A stretch of 64,000 nt of DNA from Spironucleus salmonicida (Eukaryota > Fornicata > Diplomonadida > Hexamitidae). Location of the stretch: the NCBI GenBank assembly GCA_000497125.2, contig CM035319.1, forward strand, positions 1,046,001 through 1,110,000. Direction: 5' to 3'. A model generated the notes under the pieces. That model searched no databases. It was not told the origin of the DNA and worked only from the letters and a program-made list of their open reading frames with translations. Positions 19,718 to 32,718 of this stretch are shown in pieces; positions within the stretch are counted from its first letter, which is position 1; each line of letters opens with the position of its first letter. Made by a program: the position numbers and the translations under genes.

Positions 19718-21982
19718 ATGACAACTTAACATTACAAATCTATCTAAGATCCGTATTTCGTATTTGGTATTTAAACTTTCACAGCTTTAGCATTATCTTA
19801 AAGTAATGAAATTATAGCTTATGCAGATGCAGAATATCACGTAAATTTGGTGGATAGCGAAGGTGAAAAATTGTTCACCTTTTTAGAAGATTTTGATTAT
19901 ATTAGCAACTTGTGCTTTGCATAAAATGATAAATTTATTATTTCAGCTACAAAAAAAGGTTTCTAAATTTTTGAACTTGAAACTAAAAGAGCCCTTTTCT
20001 AAATTGGCCACAAAGATACTGATGCACATGATTCAGCTGTAACAGCTGTATGCACTGTTGGTAATATCCTAGTCACAGGTGGATAAGATACTACTGTTAA
20101 ATAGTGGTATTTTGGGCCATTAGACGATGACCTCCATGAGTTGACATAAACACATGGATCATATACTTAGTAAAAAGGGAAATGGCAATTAACTTTTTCT
20201 TAGACGTTGTAGGGTCATAAATCTCCAATTTATAATATTATTACGGGGGCTGGTTTAGTTGTTTCTCTTGCATAAGATTCTTAGGTTAAAATTTATTCAA
20301 TTGAACAAAAATAGTTAAAATCATATGCGTTAATTAATGAGCATACGTCTGACGTTTTGTCAGCAGCGATTTCACCAAATGGCAAGCTTATTGTGACTGG
20401 ATCTAGAGATAATGGTGTTTGTGTTTCAACTACAAAAGGGGAACTAATCACTAACTTTTATGCACATGATGCTGATGTTATGTTTGTTGCTTTTACGGGA
20501 GATGGACAATTTTTACTAACTGCTGATTACGATGGAGTTTTTAGACTTTACGCAACCCCAGAAATTCCACAAGAAAAGAAATCGTAGGTTAGTAAGTCCT
20601 CTACTTTCGTTGAAGTTACTAAATAAGTCAATGAAATGAGCAATATTTCTATGTTAGCTCAACCAAAAGTTAATGAAGACAAAACTAAAGTTCCAGAAAA
20701 ACTTCTTCAATATACCCTACACGACGAGTCAATGTGCAGAGTTTTGATTGGTTCTTAATTGCCAATTCTTATCACTGCCTAAGTTACTAATTTTCTACGT
20801 ATTTGGGATATTTCTGATCTTGCAGAACCTGCCCTTATTAAGGAAATATTCTCACACACAGATGAAATTACCGATATTAAAGCAGCAGAAACAAATGTTA
20901 TTTTAACCTCTTCAAAAGATGGAAATTTCTCTATTTTGGACTATATCACAGGTGACAAATGCGCAGTTGTTAGTAACGGTGGTAGTGTTAATGCAGTGGA
21001 CTACCATCATAAAGAACAACAAATTTTTGCATCAAACTCTAAATACGAAGTTCTTGGTTATCAAGTGCTCCCAGATTAGCTCCCATAACAGTTTTGTACA
21101 ATGAAAGGCCACAAGGGAAAAGTTACTGAAATTATCGCGGCTGACCATATGCTTATAACATCAGGTGAAGATAGCTATATCATGCTCTGGAATATTCCAG
21201 TTTATGAAGAAGGTGAAATTTACGTTTTGACGCCTTTTGAAAAGCGCCGTTTTGCCCCTGCAAACGTCACTGCAATGTGCTTTTAAAACTCATTTTTGGT
21301 ACTAGCATTTGCTGATCATTCTGTGCGCGTTTTCAATGTTTTAAAACGCAGATTGGTCTAGAAACTCGTGATTGACAAGGCACATGCCGCACAGATTACG
21401 GGTGTACAAATAATCAATAATGCGATTATTTCATGTGCGGTTGATGGTACTATCAAGCAGTTTAAGTTATCGCCTAAAGTTAACAAAAGATACCTGAAAA
21501 ACGACGTTTTGACGTCAATTGTAGGCAGCGAAATTGAGTGCTTTAATCGATTTTTTAAATCAAGTTCTCATATTTGCGAGCTTTAAATGCTTCTTCCAGT
21601 TGAATTTGGGCTTCCTAACTGTATCAGTTGTGAAGATCAAAGTATCGTTATTGGAACAACATTTGGAACTGCGGTATTGGTGAATTTGGAGTTCGAAATA
21701 TAGTATGTAATGGCAACTGAAGGACATGAAACTGCAACTAAAATATTAATGAGGGAAGGCAAGGTGATTGTTGGTTTTAGAAAGGGAATGATCTAGATTT
21801 GGGACTTGGAATGTGAGGAAAATTATTAGAAAAAGGTTGTTGTTTTGGTTGGGCAGCAGCTTGAGGAGGACTTAGAGCAAGGAGAAGAAATTAGTGATTT
21901 GACCGGAGAGGTTGAGAAAGTAGAAGAAGTGAAACCTCATTTCATGGATGGCAGGAAACTAGATTTAAGCGAAAGTGACTGA
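19718..21982 (+). CDS. WD40-repeat protein (754 aa), possibly UTP13/TBL3-like
   Basis: The long frame starts MTTQHYKSIQDPYFVFGIQ and ends TGA at 21980, with many TAA and TAG codons read as Gln. It contains around ten WD40-like repeats, for example VTAVCTVGNILVTGGQDTTV, then GHKSPIYNIITGAG, SAAISPNGKLIVTGSRDNGV, and GHKGKVTEIIAADHM with TSGEDSYIMLWNI. It probably forms two propellers joined by a polar linker near residues 290-330, and has an acidic tail. Two-propeller WD40 proteins of this length include the U3 snoRNP subunits UTP13 and UTP12, as well as flagellar and vesicle-coat proteins. UTP13 is only a guess from the N-terminal layout. Confidence 0.85.
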
Positions 21983-22621
21983 TTTTTGGTTAATTTGTGT
22001 TCAACCTTTATTTGTAACTTATACAAATATGTTGCATAATTATTACTGGAAATTATGATAAATACGTTCAACTGTTTATTAGATTCATAATAAAATATTT
22101 TTACTGAAAACATGTTTATAACAAAAGAAATAAAATATAAATTTTATCAGATTTAGTTATACTATAGTTTTTTTACTGGATAGAATCTGATAATTTGTTT
22201 AATAAAAAATTCTATATGTAATCATTTCGAATATAATATATCAAAAAAGTAGGTAGTTAACAAATTACACAGATTAATACTAGAAAAGGTAATAAACGGC
22301 GATAATAACTCTAAATATAAGATTAATAATATTATTTAGTAGAAATTGGATTTTAAAAATTAGAAATTATTCTATATAATAAATTCCGAATGTAATCAGC
22401 TCTTAATTTCTTACATATTTTTAAGAAACTGTATTCCATTCGTTACTCTATGTAATACTATGGAATTATACTAAAGATTAAATACAATTTATTTCTGTAG
22501 TATTATTTTATTTATTAAGATAATATAAGAATTATTATTATTATTAAAACACAAATTAAGTTACTAATATATGAATAAAATTTAATATTATACATTGCCC
22601 TGATTAAATCATTCTTAATAA
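21983..22621. other. AT-rich intergenic region
   Basis: Some 640 bases of AT-rich sequence after the WD40 gene, with no supported feature. Confidence 0.6.
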
Positions 22622-22813
22622 ATGAAAAGAAATTTATCAAAACTTGGAAATGCTAGTAATAGCTTTTCCAGATCATATCAAGGTGAAGATGAAAATTTCA
22701 TGGAAGTAACTACACCTCCATCAAAATCTAAGGGAATCAAGGGCTTTGGGAAACATAAAGAAAAACCTGCTGGATTCTCTTAATAGCGCAATGAAGATCT
22801 TTTGTTTGAATGA
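22622..22813 (+). CDS. Small basic protein (63 aa), hypothetical
   Basis: ATG at 22622 opens 63 codons to TGA, including TAA-TAG read as Gln-Gln. The product is Ser-, Lys- and Gly-rich and probably disordered (MKRNLSKLGNASNSFSRSYQ, later SKSKGIKGFGKHKEK). It lies 139 bases upstream of PP2C on the same strand. The codon use matches neighbouring genes, but the size leaves doubt. Confidence 0.5.
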
Positions 22814-22952
22814 CATATATTGATATCACTTAATGTTATTTAAACATTAGTAATTGTTTCTAAAACTGGTAGCAATTTCATTCAATCTTATTTAAAATTT
22901 TCTAATTATTATATAGGTTTATATATATTCCCTTTCCTATACGCCATTCCAA

Positions 22953-23771
22953 ATGTTGAAAATAACCTCTGTATACGGTATCGGGTAAGCAGAAGATCAA
23001 AATCCTCGTTGGCGCAAAACAATGGAAGATGCAACAGTTATGGTTGATCGGTTTGGTAATGCCCCAACGACAGGATACTTTGCTGTCTATGATGGTCACG
23101 GTGGGCCCGAGGCAGCTAGAACTGCTGCTGAGTCTGTACATAAGATTTTAGCTGAAGAAGCTGCTAAATAATAACCCTAAGAGGTATTGGATTTTGATAC
23201 ACTTGATTTTGCACTAGCTGCAAATAATGCCATTCAACGTGCAGACTAACTATAGAAGCAGAGGGGTCATGTTTATGTTGGGTGCACGGCATGCTGCCTA
23301 GTAGTAAGTAAATTAAAATATCTGATCATGAACGTAGGGGATTCTAGAAGTGTGCTTAGCAGACGGGGATAGGCGATACGACTTAGTAAAGACCATAAAG
23401 CAACGGATGCTGAAGAACAAGAGAGAATCAAGAAAGCAGGAGGTGCGGTAGTAGGTGGTCGTGTTAACGGGTTCATCAGTGTGAGCAGGGCCCTTGGAGA
23501 TCACTGCATCAAGCAGCTTGTTATCAGCGACCCCCAAGTAGCAGATGTCGCAAGAGATCCTACTGATTAATTTGTTATCGTAGGGTGTGATGGTGTCTGG
23601 GACGTGCTGAGTGATCAGTAAGCAGTAGAAATCTGCCTCAAAGTACTGAAGGACACCCAGAGCCCATAAAGGGCAGCCGCGGAGCTAAAGAACGCAGCAT
23701 TGAGAGCGAACACGCAGGATAACGTAAGCGTACTGGTTTTAGTGCTGAAGGACCCACAGCAGTTTGAGTGA
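22953..23771 (+). CDS. PP2C-family Ser/Thr phosphatase (PPM)
   Basis: This is a Mn/Mg-dependent phosphoserine/threonine phosphatase. The 272-aa protein has the PPM motifs in order: RWRKTMEDA at residues 19-27, YDGHGG at 45-50, VGDSR in the middle, ISVSRALGDH, VGCDGVWDVLSD, and the closing DNVSVLVL. All metal-binding Asp positions I can check are present. The length is that of a minimal PP2C core without extra domains. Several TAA/TAG codons are Gln, and the gene ends in TGA. GC content climbs through the gene towards the GC-rich module I copy b that follows. Confidence 0.93.
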
Positions 23772-24297
23772 TCTTTATGATAGGAAGCGAGGATTTGAAG
23801 GAGAAGATCACTACCGTACCACCCCATTCAGCGCTTTAAGATTTAGTAAAAGCTAAGAACCGTGGCCTCTGGGACATACGCGATTTACGTTGATCTTCTA
23901 GCCTGAGGGGAAACAGGATTTAAGGCAACCCATGCGCAGTCCCAGTAGTGAATTTTCCGTACAGCTCACGTTCCAGTTCTAAATTTGCCTTAATTTTGCG
24001 CGAGCTTGAAGGCGGTTAGAGCCGCTTCTGCGGCGCCTGCTCGTTCGGTTTGGCGGGCGAAATTTCTGCAGGAAGGAGCGGTGTAAGGAGCGTGCAAGAG
24101 GTGATATAACCAATTTTGGGCCGAACTGAAGGGGGTTCTTGCGGTGCGGGGGGACAGGCGGAGCGGGACCCGTGGAATTGGTTCTCCGCCCTCCGTGTAA
24201 TAGTTTATCTGCAGTAGAGGCGCCAGGAGTGCTATTCGGCGGCAATTCTTATTGCCGGCATGGTCCCGTCCTGCCCTTTCCAGCCTACCACTCCTAA
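23772..24297. other. Gap between PP2C and module I copy b
   Basis: The first 225 bases are unique and hold only a 38-codon frame that I do not call. From about 23998 the sequence is the inverted partner of 8208-8507, upstream of the 100-aa gene. Confidence 0.45.
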
Positions 24298-24600
24298 ATG
24301 TCAATCCAGGCCTCACAGGCAGCCATCCAGCAGGCCGTGCACGAGCACCTGCTGCGCGCTGGGGAGAGCGTCCAGCACGGCACGAACGACCTGCGCCAGG
24401 TCGAGGTGCAGGAAATCGTGGCGAGGGCCCTCAAGGCCAAGGTTGCCGCGGTCTCTGGTCCGAAGGGGAAGGCCACCCGGTCCATCCTGCAGCATAACAT
24501 CGCCAGGAACGGCGGCGTGATCGTCCCGAGCGTGGACATGGCCCAGTACAGGGCGCGGGTGCGCGGCACCATCCAGGCCCTCGCGGCGCTGGGCCAGTGA
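24298..24600 (+). CDS. 100-aa helical protein of module I, copy b
   Basis: Complete copy of the gene at 7905, differing by a Gly in place of Cys in the ESVQHxTNDL stretch. It ends in TGA. No family is recognised; see copy a for its features. Confidence 0.6.
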   Translation: MSIQASQAAIQQAVHEHLLRAGESVQHGTNDLRQVEVQEIVARALKAKVAAVSGPKGKATRSILQHNIARNGGVIVPSVDMAQYRARVRGTIQALAALGQ

Positions 24601-25033
24601 GCGGTGCGCCTTCCCTCCACTCTTTTACTGCCTCTTCTTCCTTCACTGCACTCCTTATTGTATTCACTTCCTTCCTCCCTCCCTCCCTTCGCCGGTCAAC
24701 CCAGGCGCACCGCCCTAGTCGAACCGGAAACTGCTGTAAACTTCGTTTTCGGTTTCGGAGTGATTTCAATTCCGCGAATGGGGCCGGTGCCTTGCTAGTC
24801 CCCCAACATCTACAGTGCGGGCTCTGCCTCGACCAGGCCCATTCGCCGAAATATCCCACTACGGGAGCGGCCGATCTGAAACCTCCCTAATACACATAGA
24901 ATACCAGATTTTTGCGCGTACTTGAACGTCAGAAATTGGCGATATCCCTATTCTAGCCACTTAGTTTCCACATTACAATCACTGACTCTACCACCGTCCG
25001 GAAATAGCTTCCTGGGCCTCCGCCACTCCCCAA

Positions 25034-25309
25034 ATGCCGAAAGACGTATGGTCCTTCGACAAAATCCAGGAACTCGCCGACGCGGTAGCGGCCTACGGCG
25101 CCGACTTCGACCGGATTAGCAGCAAGGTCCTCCGCGGCATGACCAAGCGGCAGCTGCGCAACGCGTACTACAAGCTGCGCCGCGAGGACCCCCTGCTCTT
25201 CGCGGCGCCGCCCGCCCTGGCCAAGGCGCCGGTCCTGCTGTGGCCCATGAGCGAGGCCGACTCGGACCTCGCGCTGGAGCTGTTCGACGCCGACCTGTTT
25301 TGGGAGTGA
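25034..25309 (+). CDS. Myb/SANT-like mini protein (91 aa), copy b
   Basis: Predicted protein identical to copy a at 7196: one Myb/SANT-like helix bundle and an acidic C-terminal half ending in DLFWE. It is followed 116 bases later by the 110-aa gene on the same strand. Confidence 0.7.
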   Translation: MPKDVWSFDKIQELADAVAAYGADFDRISSKVLRGMTKRQLRNAYYKLRREDPLLFAAPPALAKAPVLLWPMSEADSDLALELFDADLFWE

Positions 25310-25425
25310 GCTATTTCGTCAGACGCCCGCGCCCGGCTGGCACTACCGCCGCGGTCGCCTCCCGCATTCCGGCGCGCGGGGTGAACTATATATGCTGGGC
25401 ATAATATTCGCGGGAGCCCGCCGGA

Positions 25426-25758
25426 ATGGAACTCTCGCTCCACCAGTTCCGGCGCCTCGTGCGCGTGCAGGTGGGGGACCGCGTGTGGGTCTTCAGCGTG
25501 CAGAACTCCAACCCGCTGCGCGTCCAGCTCTTCGGGCTGCTGGTGCTCTCCCAGGCCGTGGCGTGCTAGGCCGCACAGGCGCTCGAGGTGAAGACGTCCT
25601 CCCACACCCTGTTCCGGCTCCGCGGCACGAGGCGGAACCAGGACATCATCACCCGCATGGGGGACTTCTACCACCGCGTCGTCTTCCGGTACCAGCCGCG
25701 GCCGGACTTCCAGCACGCGGCGGCGGCGACCATCCTGGACCTCCGGCAGGAGCTGTGA
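25426..25758 (+). CDS. 110-aa protein of module I, copy b
   Basis: Same length as copy a. The internal codon after the AVAC stretch is TAG (Gln), and the second Gln position is CAG here where copy a has TAG. This synonymous pair is direct evidence for glutamine reassignment. It ends in TGA. Confidence 0.65.
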
Positions 25759-26754
25759 CAGAACGGTATCCGGGGTGGAGCTGCCTGGCCGGTCTGGATG
25801 CTGGGGCGGAGTCGTTGGACACGCGGCTGCCCAGAGTCCCCCATCCAGGGCCAGCGGAGAGGCCAGGCGTGTCCCCCACAATAGGGTAAATGAGGGCCAG
25901 GCCTGGGCGATTTGCAGAACTCAGCCAATGCAGGGCTGGTGGGAAGCCATATCGTCAAAGTGGGCAATAAATGTTAATTATGCGCAAGCATTAGTATTTA
26001 GTATATATTGCGATCCCAACTTGTGATAAACCTCTACAGCTTGTTAAGTGTCTAGCATCTAAAATATATAGACGATACAATATATTTATTGACTTTGCCA
26101 TCCAATACAATTACTTCGATAATTGTTGGCATCCAGTCATTCCATTCAGCTTAATCGAAGCGTGGCTAGAAAGCTGACTATCGTAAATTAAACTTTTGGT
26201 CTAAGGAAGGCGAACTCAGCAGAATAAATACGATATACCTAAAATAATTCTGAGTGTACACCTCTATAAAATTATAATAAAATGTATATTCTATAACATA
26301 TAATTCTAAATATTTTACATTAAGTTGGTAACTTGTCTCGAATGGTATTTTATGGCGGCTGAAAATTTATCTAAAAGCTTGCCCATTTCTCAATCCCTAA
26401 CCTGCGGATAGCAATCGAAACAAGTTTTTTCGAAGCTGGGATACATGCAAAATTACTTCTCTCACTTCAGATTATTAATTAGTGTTTCTGAAGAGTATCA
26501 GCTGATAGGAAGGCGTCTTCTATCTGTGTGCAAAACTATACCTGGCGATGTGGCAACCTAGCAGGACTGGCACGCTTGCTGCTAGTCGCAAAGCGTAATT
26601 GCTTCGGGATAACATGGCATGATCGTACTGTTTTGCGCTAGGGTGCCAGCCTCACCCTGGGCGGCCTTCTTGCCTCAATCTTGGAAAGCAGGTTGTCAGC
26701 TATGTGCCAGGTTACCTAGCTTTACAGCTTCCCGTAGATGCCTATCAGCAAAAT

Positions 26755-26837
26755 TACCAACTGTGGGGCTTGAACCCACGCGGACTGACGCCCATGAGAT
26801 CTTAAGTCACACGCCTTAACCACTCGGCCAAGTTGGT
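26755..26837 (-). tRNA. tRNA-Leu (UAA), copy b
   Basis: The 83-base class II gene as at 5662, with anticodon TAA. One base in the variable arm differs from copy a (GTCC in place of GCCC), giving a G-T wobble in that stem. Confidence 0.93.
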
Positions 26838-27204
26838 ATGGTAGCTGTATAGCAGTAGCCTGGCCCACTGGACTGTCTCTCCCCGGACTGAGCGGCAGGG
26901 CCCGCCACTAGGGTATATCGATTGGTAAATGCCACGGCAATAGTACTGTGCGCGAACTTCAGAGGCAGCTATTCAGCTGCAGTCCAGGATGCCTAGAATG
27001 GCATCCGGTGTTAGCAATGCGGTTAAACTCCTGCGTCTGTAGTGACACCTGTGAATTCCTAGTGCGCGCATCCTCGATAGCACGGGTAGGGGCATTAAGC
27101 ATATATGCGATAAGTGATTTAATCAGTCGGAATTTATGAGAGTGGTTGTCCAGGGTTGGACTCTGCCGTTGAACGGTCCCTGGCACCACTAGAAAATAAA
27201 AATT

Positions 27205-27276
27205 CTCCCAAACCGGGAATCGAACCCGGATCTCCTGGGTGAAAACCAGAAATGCTAACCGTTATACCATTTGGGA
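27205..27276 (-). tRNA. tRNA-Glu (UUC), copy b
   Basis: Same gene as at 5223 with anticodon TTC. It lies inside palindrome I, 138 bases from the DYRK stop codon. Confidence 0.95.
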
Positions 27277-27414
27277 ATAAATATGTTATATAGATATTTT
27301 AATACGATATATAATTAAATAATATGAAAAATAGTAGCAGGCTGTGTTATGGTGTAGACGAACTGATGAACTGTCAAATTTAAACTAAGACAAACGTATT
27401 CTCACTAACAGACC

Positions 27415-28917
<1,503 letters not shown>

Positions 28918-29161
28918 TTTTAAAATGTGGAATGGAATAAACACCAATTTATATATTATTAATGCTAAGTATTATTGAAAATTACTTCTAGTTAAATACT
29001 ATTCTTTTTCCCATAAAATGTGAGGTCTGTTAGTGAGAATACGTTTGTCTTAGTTTAAATTTGACAGTTCATCAGTTCGTCTACACCATAACACAGCCTG
29101 CTACTATTTTTCATATTATTTAATTATATATCGTATTAAAATATCTATATAACATATTTAT

Positions 29162-29233
29162 TCCCAAATGGTATAACGGTTAGCATTTCTGGTTTTCACC
29201 CAGGAGATCCGGGTTCGATTCCCGGTTTGGGAG
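29162..29233 (+). tRNA. tRNA-Glu (UUC), copy c
   Basis: Same 72-base gene as at 5223 with anticodon TTC, mirrored with the copy at 27205. Confidence 0.95.
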
Positions 29234-29600
29234 AATTTTTATTTTCTAGTGGTGCCAGGGACCGTTCAACGGCAGAGTCCAACCCTGGACAACCACTCTC
29301 ATAAATTCCGACTGATTAAATCACTTATCGCATATATGCTTAATGCCCCTACCCGTGCTATCGAGGATGCGCGCACTAGGAATTCACAGGTGTCACTACA
29401 GACGCAGGAGTTTAACCGCATTGCTAACACCGGATGCCATTCTAGGCATCCTGGACTGCAGCTGAATAGCTGCCTCTGAAGTTCGCGCACAGTACTATTG
29501 CCGTGGCATTTACCAATCGATATACCCTAGTGGCGGGCCCTGCCGCTCAGTCCGGGGAGAGACAGTCCAGTGGGCCAGGCTACTGCTATACAGCTACCAT

Positions 29601-29683
29601 ACCAACTTGGCCGAGTGGTTAAGGCGTGTGACTTAAGATCTCATGGGCGTCAGTCCGCGTGGGTTCAAGCCCCACAGTTGGTA
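29601..29683 (+). tRNA. tRNA-Leu (UAA), copy c
   Basis: Same 83-base gene with anticodon TAA. It shares the variable-arm change of copy b, so copies b and c are closer to each other than to copy a. Confidence 0.93.
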
Positions 29684-30679
29684 ATTTTGCTGATAGGCAT
29701 CTACGGGAAGCTGTAAAGCTAGGTAACCTGGCACATAGCTGACAACCTGCTTTCCAAGATTGAGGCAAGAAGGCCGCCCAGGGTGAGGCTGGCACCCTAG
29801 CGCAAAACAGTACGATCATGCCATGTTATCCCGAAGCAATTACGCTTTGCGACTAGCAGCAAGCGTGCCAGTCCTGCTAGGTTGCCACATCGCCAGGTAT
29901 AGTTTTGCACACAGATAGAAGACGCCTTCCTATCAGCTGATACTCTTCAGAAACACTAATTAATAATCTGAAGTGAGAGAAGTAATTTTGCATGTATCCC
30001 AGCTTCGAAAAAACTTGTTTCGATTGCTATCCGCAGGTTAGGGATTGAGAAATGGGCAAGCTTTTAGATAAATTTTCAGCCGCCATAAAATACCATTCGA
30101 GACAAGTTAGCAACTTAATGTAAAATATTTAGAATTATATGTTATAGAATATACATTTTATTATAATTTTATAGAGGTGTACACTCAGAATTATTTTAGG
30201 TATATCGTATTTATTCTGCTGAGTTCGCCTTCCTTAGACCAAAAGTTTAATTTACGATAGTCAGCTTTCTAGCCACGCTTCGATTAAGCTGAATGGAATG
30301 ACTGGATGCCAACAATTATCGAAGTAATTGTATTGGATGGCAAAGTCAATAAATATATTGTATCGTCTATATATTTTAGATGCTAGACACTTAACAAGCT
30401 GTAGAGGTTTATCACAAGTTGGGATCGCAATATATACTAAATACTAATGCTTGCGCATAATTAACATTTATTGCCCACTTTGACGATATGGCTTCCCACC
30501 AGCCCTGCATTGGCTGAGTTCTGCAAATCGCCCAGGCCTGGCCCTCATTTACCCTATTGTGGGGGACACGCCTGGCCTCTCCGCTGGCCCTGGATGGGGG
30601 ACTCTGGGCAGCCGCGTGTCCAACGACTCCGCCCCAGCATCCAGACCGGCCAGGCAGCTCCACCCCGGATACCGTTCTG
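29684..30679. other. Non-coding part of module I, copy c
   Basis: Equivalent of 5745-6746. No gene is supported. From 30542 onward it also belongs to the left arm of palindrome II. Confidence 0.5.
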
Positions 30680-31012
30680 TCACAGCTCCTGCCGGAGGTC
30701 CAGGATGGTCGCCGCCGCCGCGTGCTGGAAGTCCGGCCGCGGCTGGTACCGGAAGACGACGCGGTGGTAGAAGTCCCCCATGCGGGTGATGATGTCCTGG
30801 TTCCGCCTCGTGCCGCGGAGCCGGAACAGGGTGTGGGAGGACGTCTTCACCTCGAGCGCCTGTGCGGCCTAGCACGCCACGGCCTGGGAGAGCACCAGCA
30901 GCCCGAAGAGCTGGACGCGCAGCGGGTTGGAGTTCTGCACGCTGAAGACCCACACGCGGTCCCCCACCTGCACGCGCACGAGGCGCCGGAACTGGTGGAG
31001 CGAGAGTTCCAT
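30680..31012 (-). CDS. 110-aa protein of module I, copy c
   Basis: Same length and product as copy b. Complete, from ATG at 31012 to TGA. Confidence 0.65.
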
Positions 31013-31128
31013 TCCGGCGGGCTCCCGCGAATATTATGCCCAGCATATATAGTTCACCCCGCGCGGCGGAATGCGGGAGGCGACCGCGGCGGTAGTGCCA
31101 GCCGGGCGCGGGCGTCTGACGAAATAGC

Positions 31129-31404
31129 TCACTCCCAAAACAGGTCGGCGTCGAACAGCTCCAGCGCGAGGTCCGAGTCGGCCTCGCTCATGGGCCACAG
31201 CAGGACCGGCGCCTTGGCCAGGGCGGGCGGCGCCGCGAAGAGCAGGGGGTCCTCGCGGCGCAGCTTGTAGTACGCGTTGCGCAGCTGCCGCTTGGTCATG
31301 CCGCGGAGGACCTTGCTGCTAATCCGGTCGAAGTCGGCGCCGTAGGCCGCTACCGCGTCGGCGAGTTCCTGGATTTTGTCGAAGGACCATACGTCTTTCG
31401 GCAT
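31129..31404 (-). CDS. Myb/SANT-like mini protein (91 aa), copy c
   Basis: Predicted protein identical to copies a and b. Complete, ending in TGA. Confidence 0.7.
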   Translation of the reverse strand: MPKDVWSFDKIQELADAVAAYGADFDRISSKVLRGMTKRQLRNAYYKLRREDPLLFAAPPALAKAPVLLWPMSEADSDLALELFDADLFWE

Positions 31405-31837
31405 TTGGGGAGTGGCGGAGGCCCAGGAAGCTATTTCCGGACGGTGGTAGAGTCAGTGATTGTAATGTGGAAACTAAGTGGCTAGAATAGGGATATCGCC
31501 AATTTCTGACGTTCAAGTACGCGCAAAAATCTGGTATTCTATGTGTATTAGGGAGGTTTCAGATCGGCCGCTCCCGTAGTGGGATATTTCGGCGAATGGG
31601 CCTGGTCGAGGCAGAGCCCGCACTGTAGATGTTGGGGGACTAGCAAGGCACCGGCCCCATTCGCGGAATTGAAATCACTCCGAAACCGAAAACGAAGTTT
31701 ACAGCAGTTTCCGGTTCGACTAGGGCGGTGCGCCTGGGTTGACCGGCGAAGGGAGGGAGGGAGGAAGGAAGTGAATACAATAAGGAGTGCAGTGAAGGAA
31801 GAAGAGGCAGTAAAAGAGTGGAGGGAAGGCGCACCGC

Positions 31838-31896
31838 TCACTGGCCCAGCGCCGCGAGGGCCTGGATGGTGCCGCGCACCCGCGCCCTGTACTGGG
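31838..31896 (-). pseudogene. 3' remnant of the 100-aa gene, copy c
   Basis: Only the last 19 codons (ending ALAALGQ and TGA) remain. Homology stops after the CCCAGTA codons at 31896, and a GC-rich linker leads into tRNA-Lys. The gene was cut by the junction with module II. Confidence 0.8.
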
Positions 31897-31938
31897 TGGA
31901 CCGGGCGGCCCAGCGTGTCAACGGTGCCGCCGAAAAAG

Positions 31939-32010
31939 TACCGACGACGGGGATCGAACCCGCGACCATTGGATTAAAAGTCCAATGCTCTACCGCTGAG
32001 CTACGACGGC
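31939..32010 (-). tRNA. tRNA-Lys (UUU), copy 1
   Basis: 72-base cloverleaf with acceptor GCCGTCG/CGTCGGT, anticodon stem TTGGA/TCCAA, loop CTTTTAA (anticodon TTT) and T-arm GCGGG/CCCGT. The fifth acceptor pair is T-T in all three copies in the window. It sits at the junction between module I and module II. Confidence 0.93.
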
Positions 32011-32055
32011 CTGTTTAAACACCACCGAGGGGGCCTCCGAGCGCATCCGCTCCAA

Positions 32056-32703
32056 ATGTCTTATCTCAGTGACATGTACGAGCCGCTGTACTACTCGATC
32101 CGCAAGATGCTCCAGCAGAGCGCTGCCCAGGTAGCCCTGCTGCAGCAGACCTTCCTGAAGGTCCAGGCCCTGGAGATCCACAGCAAGCCACTCGACGACC
32201 TCAACGTCACCGCCACCAACGCGCTCTACGTTGCCCTCGAGGCCCTCAAGGCGCCCGCAGACGAGCTGGAGCGCGAGATGCTTACTCACGTCGCGGTGTT
32301 TAAGCGCCTCGTGGGGGACTACGACCGGGCCGCGAAGCTGCAGAGCAAGGGCAAGGGCGGCAGCGCCCCCACGCAGCAGATGGATGGCATCAAGACCACG
32401 CTATAGGCAGAGCTCAGCCGCTTCATCGGGCTCGAGGGCCGCGTGCGGAAGCACTGCCAGCGGCTGTACCTCATCTTCGACCTCCGCGTGCTGAGCACCC
32501 CGGTAGCGTTCCACCCTAGCTGCCAGAAGACTGGCAGGACGCCACCCGCTGTGGTCCCGAGCTTCCTGGCCCCTGAGCAGCTCGCGGAGCACGCCCACTA
32601 TGTGAGCCCCGGCTGCGTCGAGAGCAGCCAGCCGTGCGCGCCCGAGCCGGATGTAACCTCGCTCGCGTCGGAGACGCGATCCGGGGACTACTACGACTGG
32701 TGA
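32056..32703 (+). CDS. 215-aa helical protein, copy 1
   Basis: The frame opens MSYLSDMYEPLYYSIRKML and reads through one TAG as Gln to TGA at 32701. The first 130 residues are long amphipathic helices (LQQSAAQVALLQQTFLKVQ and following), and the last 70 are Pro/Ser-rich and probably disordered, ending GDYYDW. There is no membrane span. The family is not recognised; a coiled-coil complex subunit is an inference. It converges with the EH-like gene, with 15 bases between stops. Confidence 0.6.
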
Positions 32704-32718
32704 TTCTTGAAATCTCAC

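Larger units (their letters stand above)
23998..27293 (-). repeat. Module I copy b (inverted)
   Basis: Inverted copy of 5206-8507 with all genes present: 100-aa, SANT and 110-aa genes, then tRNA-Leu and tRNA-Glu. It is also part of the left arm of the palindrome around the DYRK gene. Confidence 0.9.
29018..31896. repeat. Palindrome I, right arm
   Basis: Mirror of 24542-27420. It includes about 130 bases of AT-rich flank, tRNA-Glu, tRNA-Leu, the non-coding kilobase, the 110-aa and SANT genes and the 3' end of the 100-aa gene. It ends where the tRNA-Lys module begins. Confidence 0.9.
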
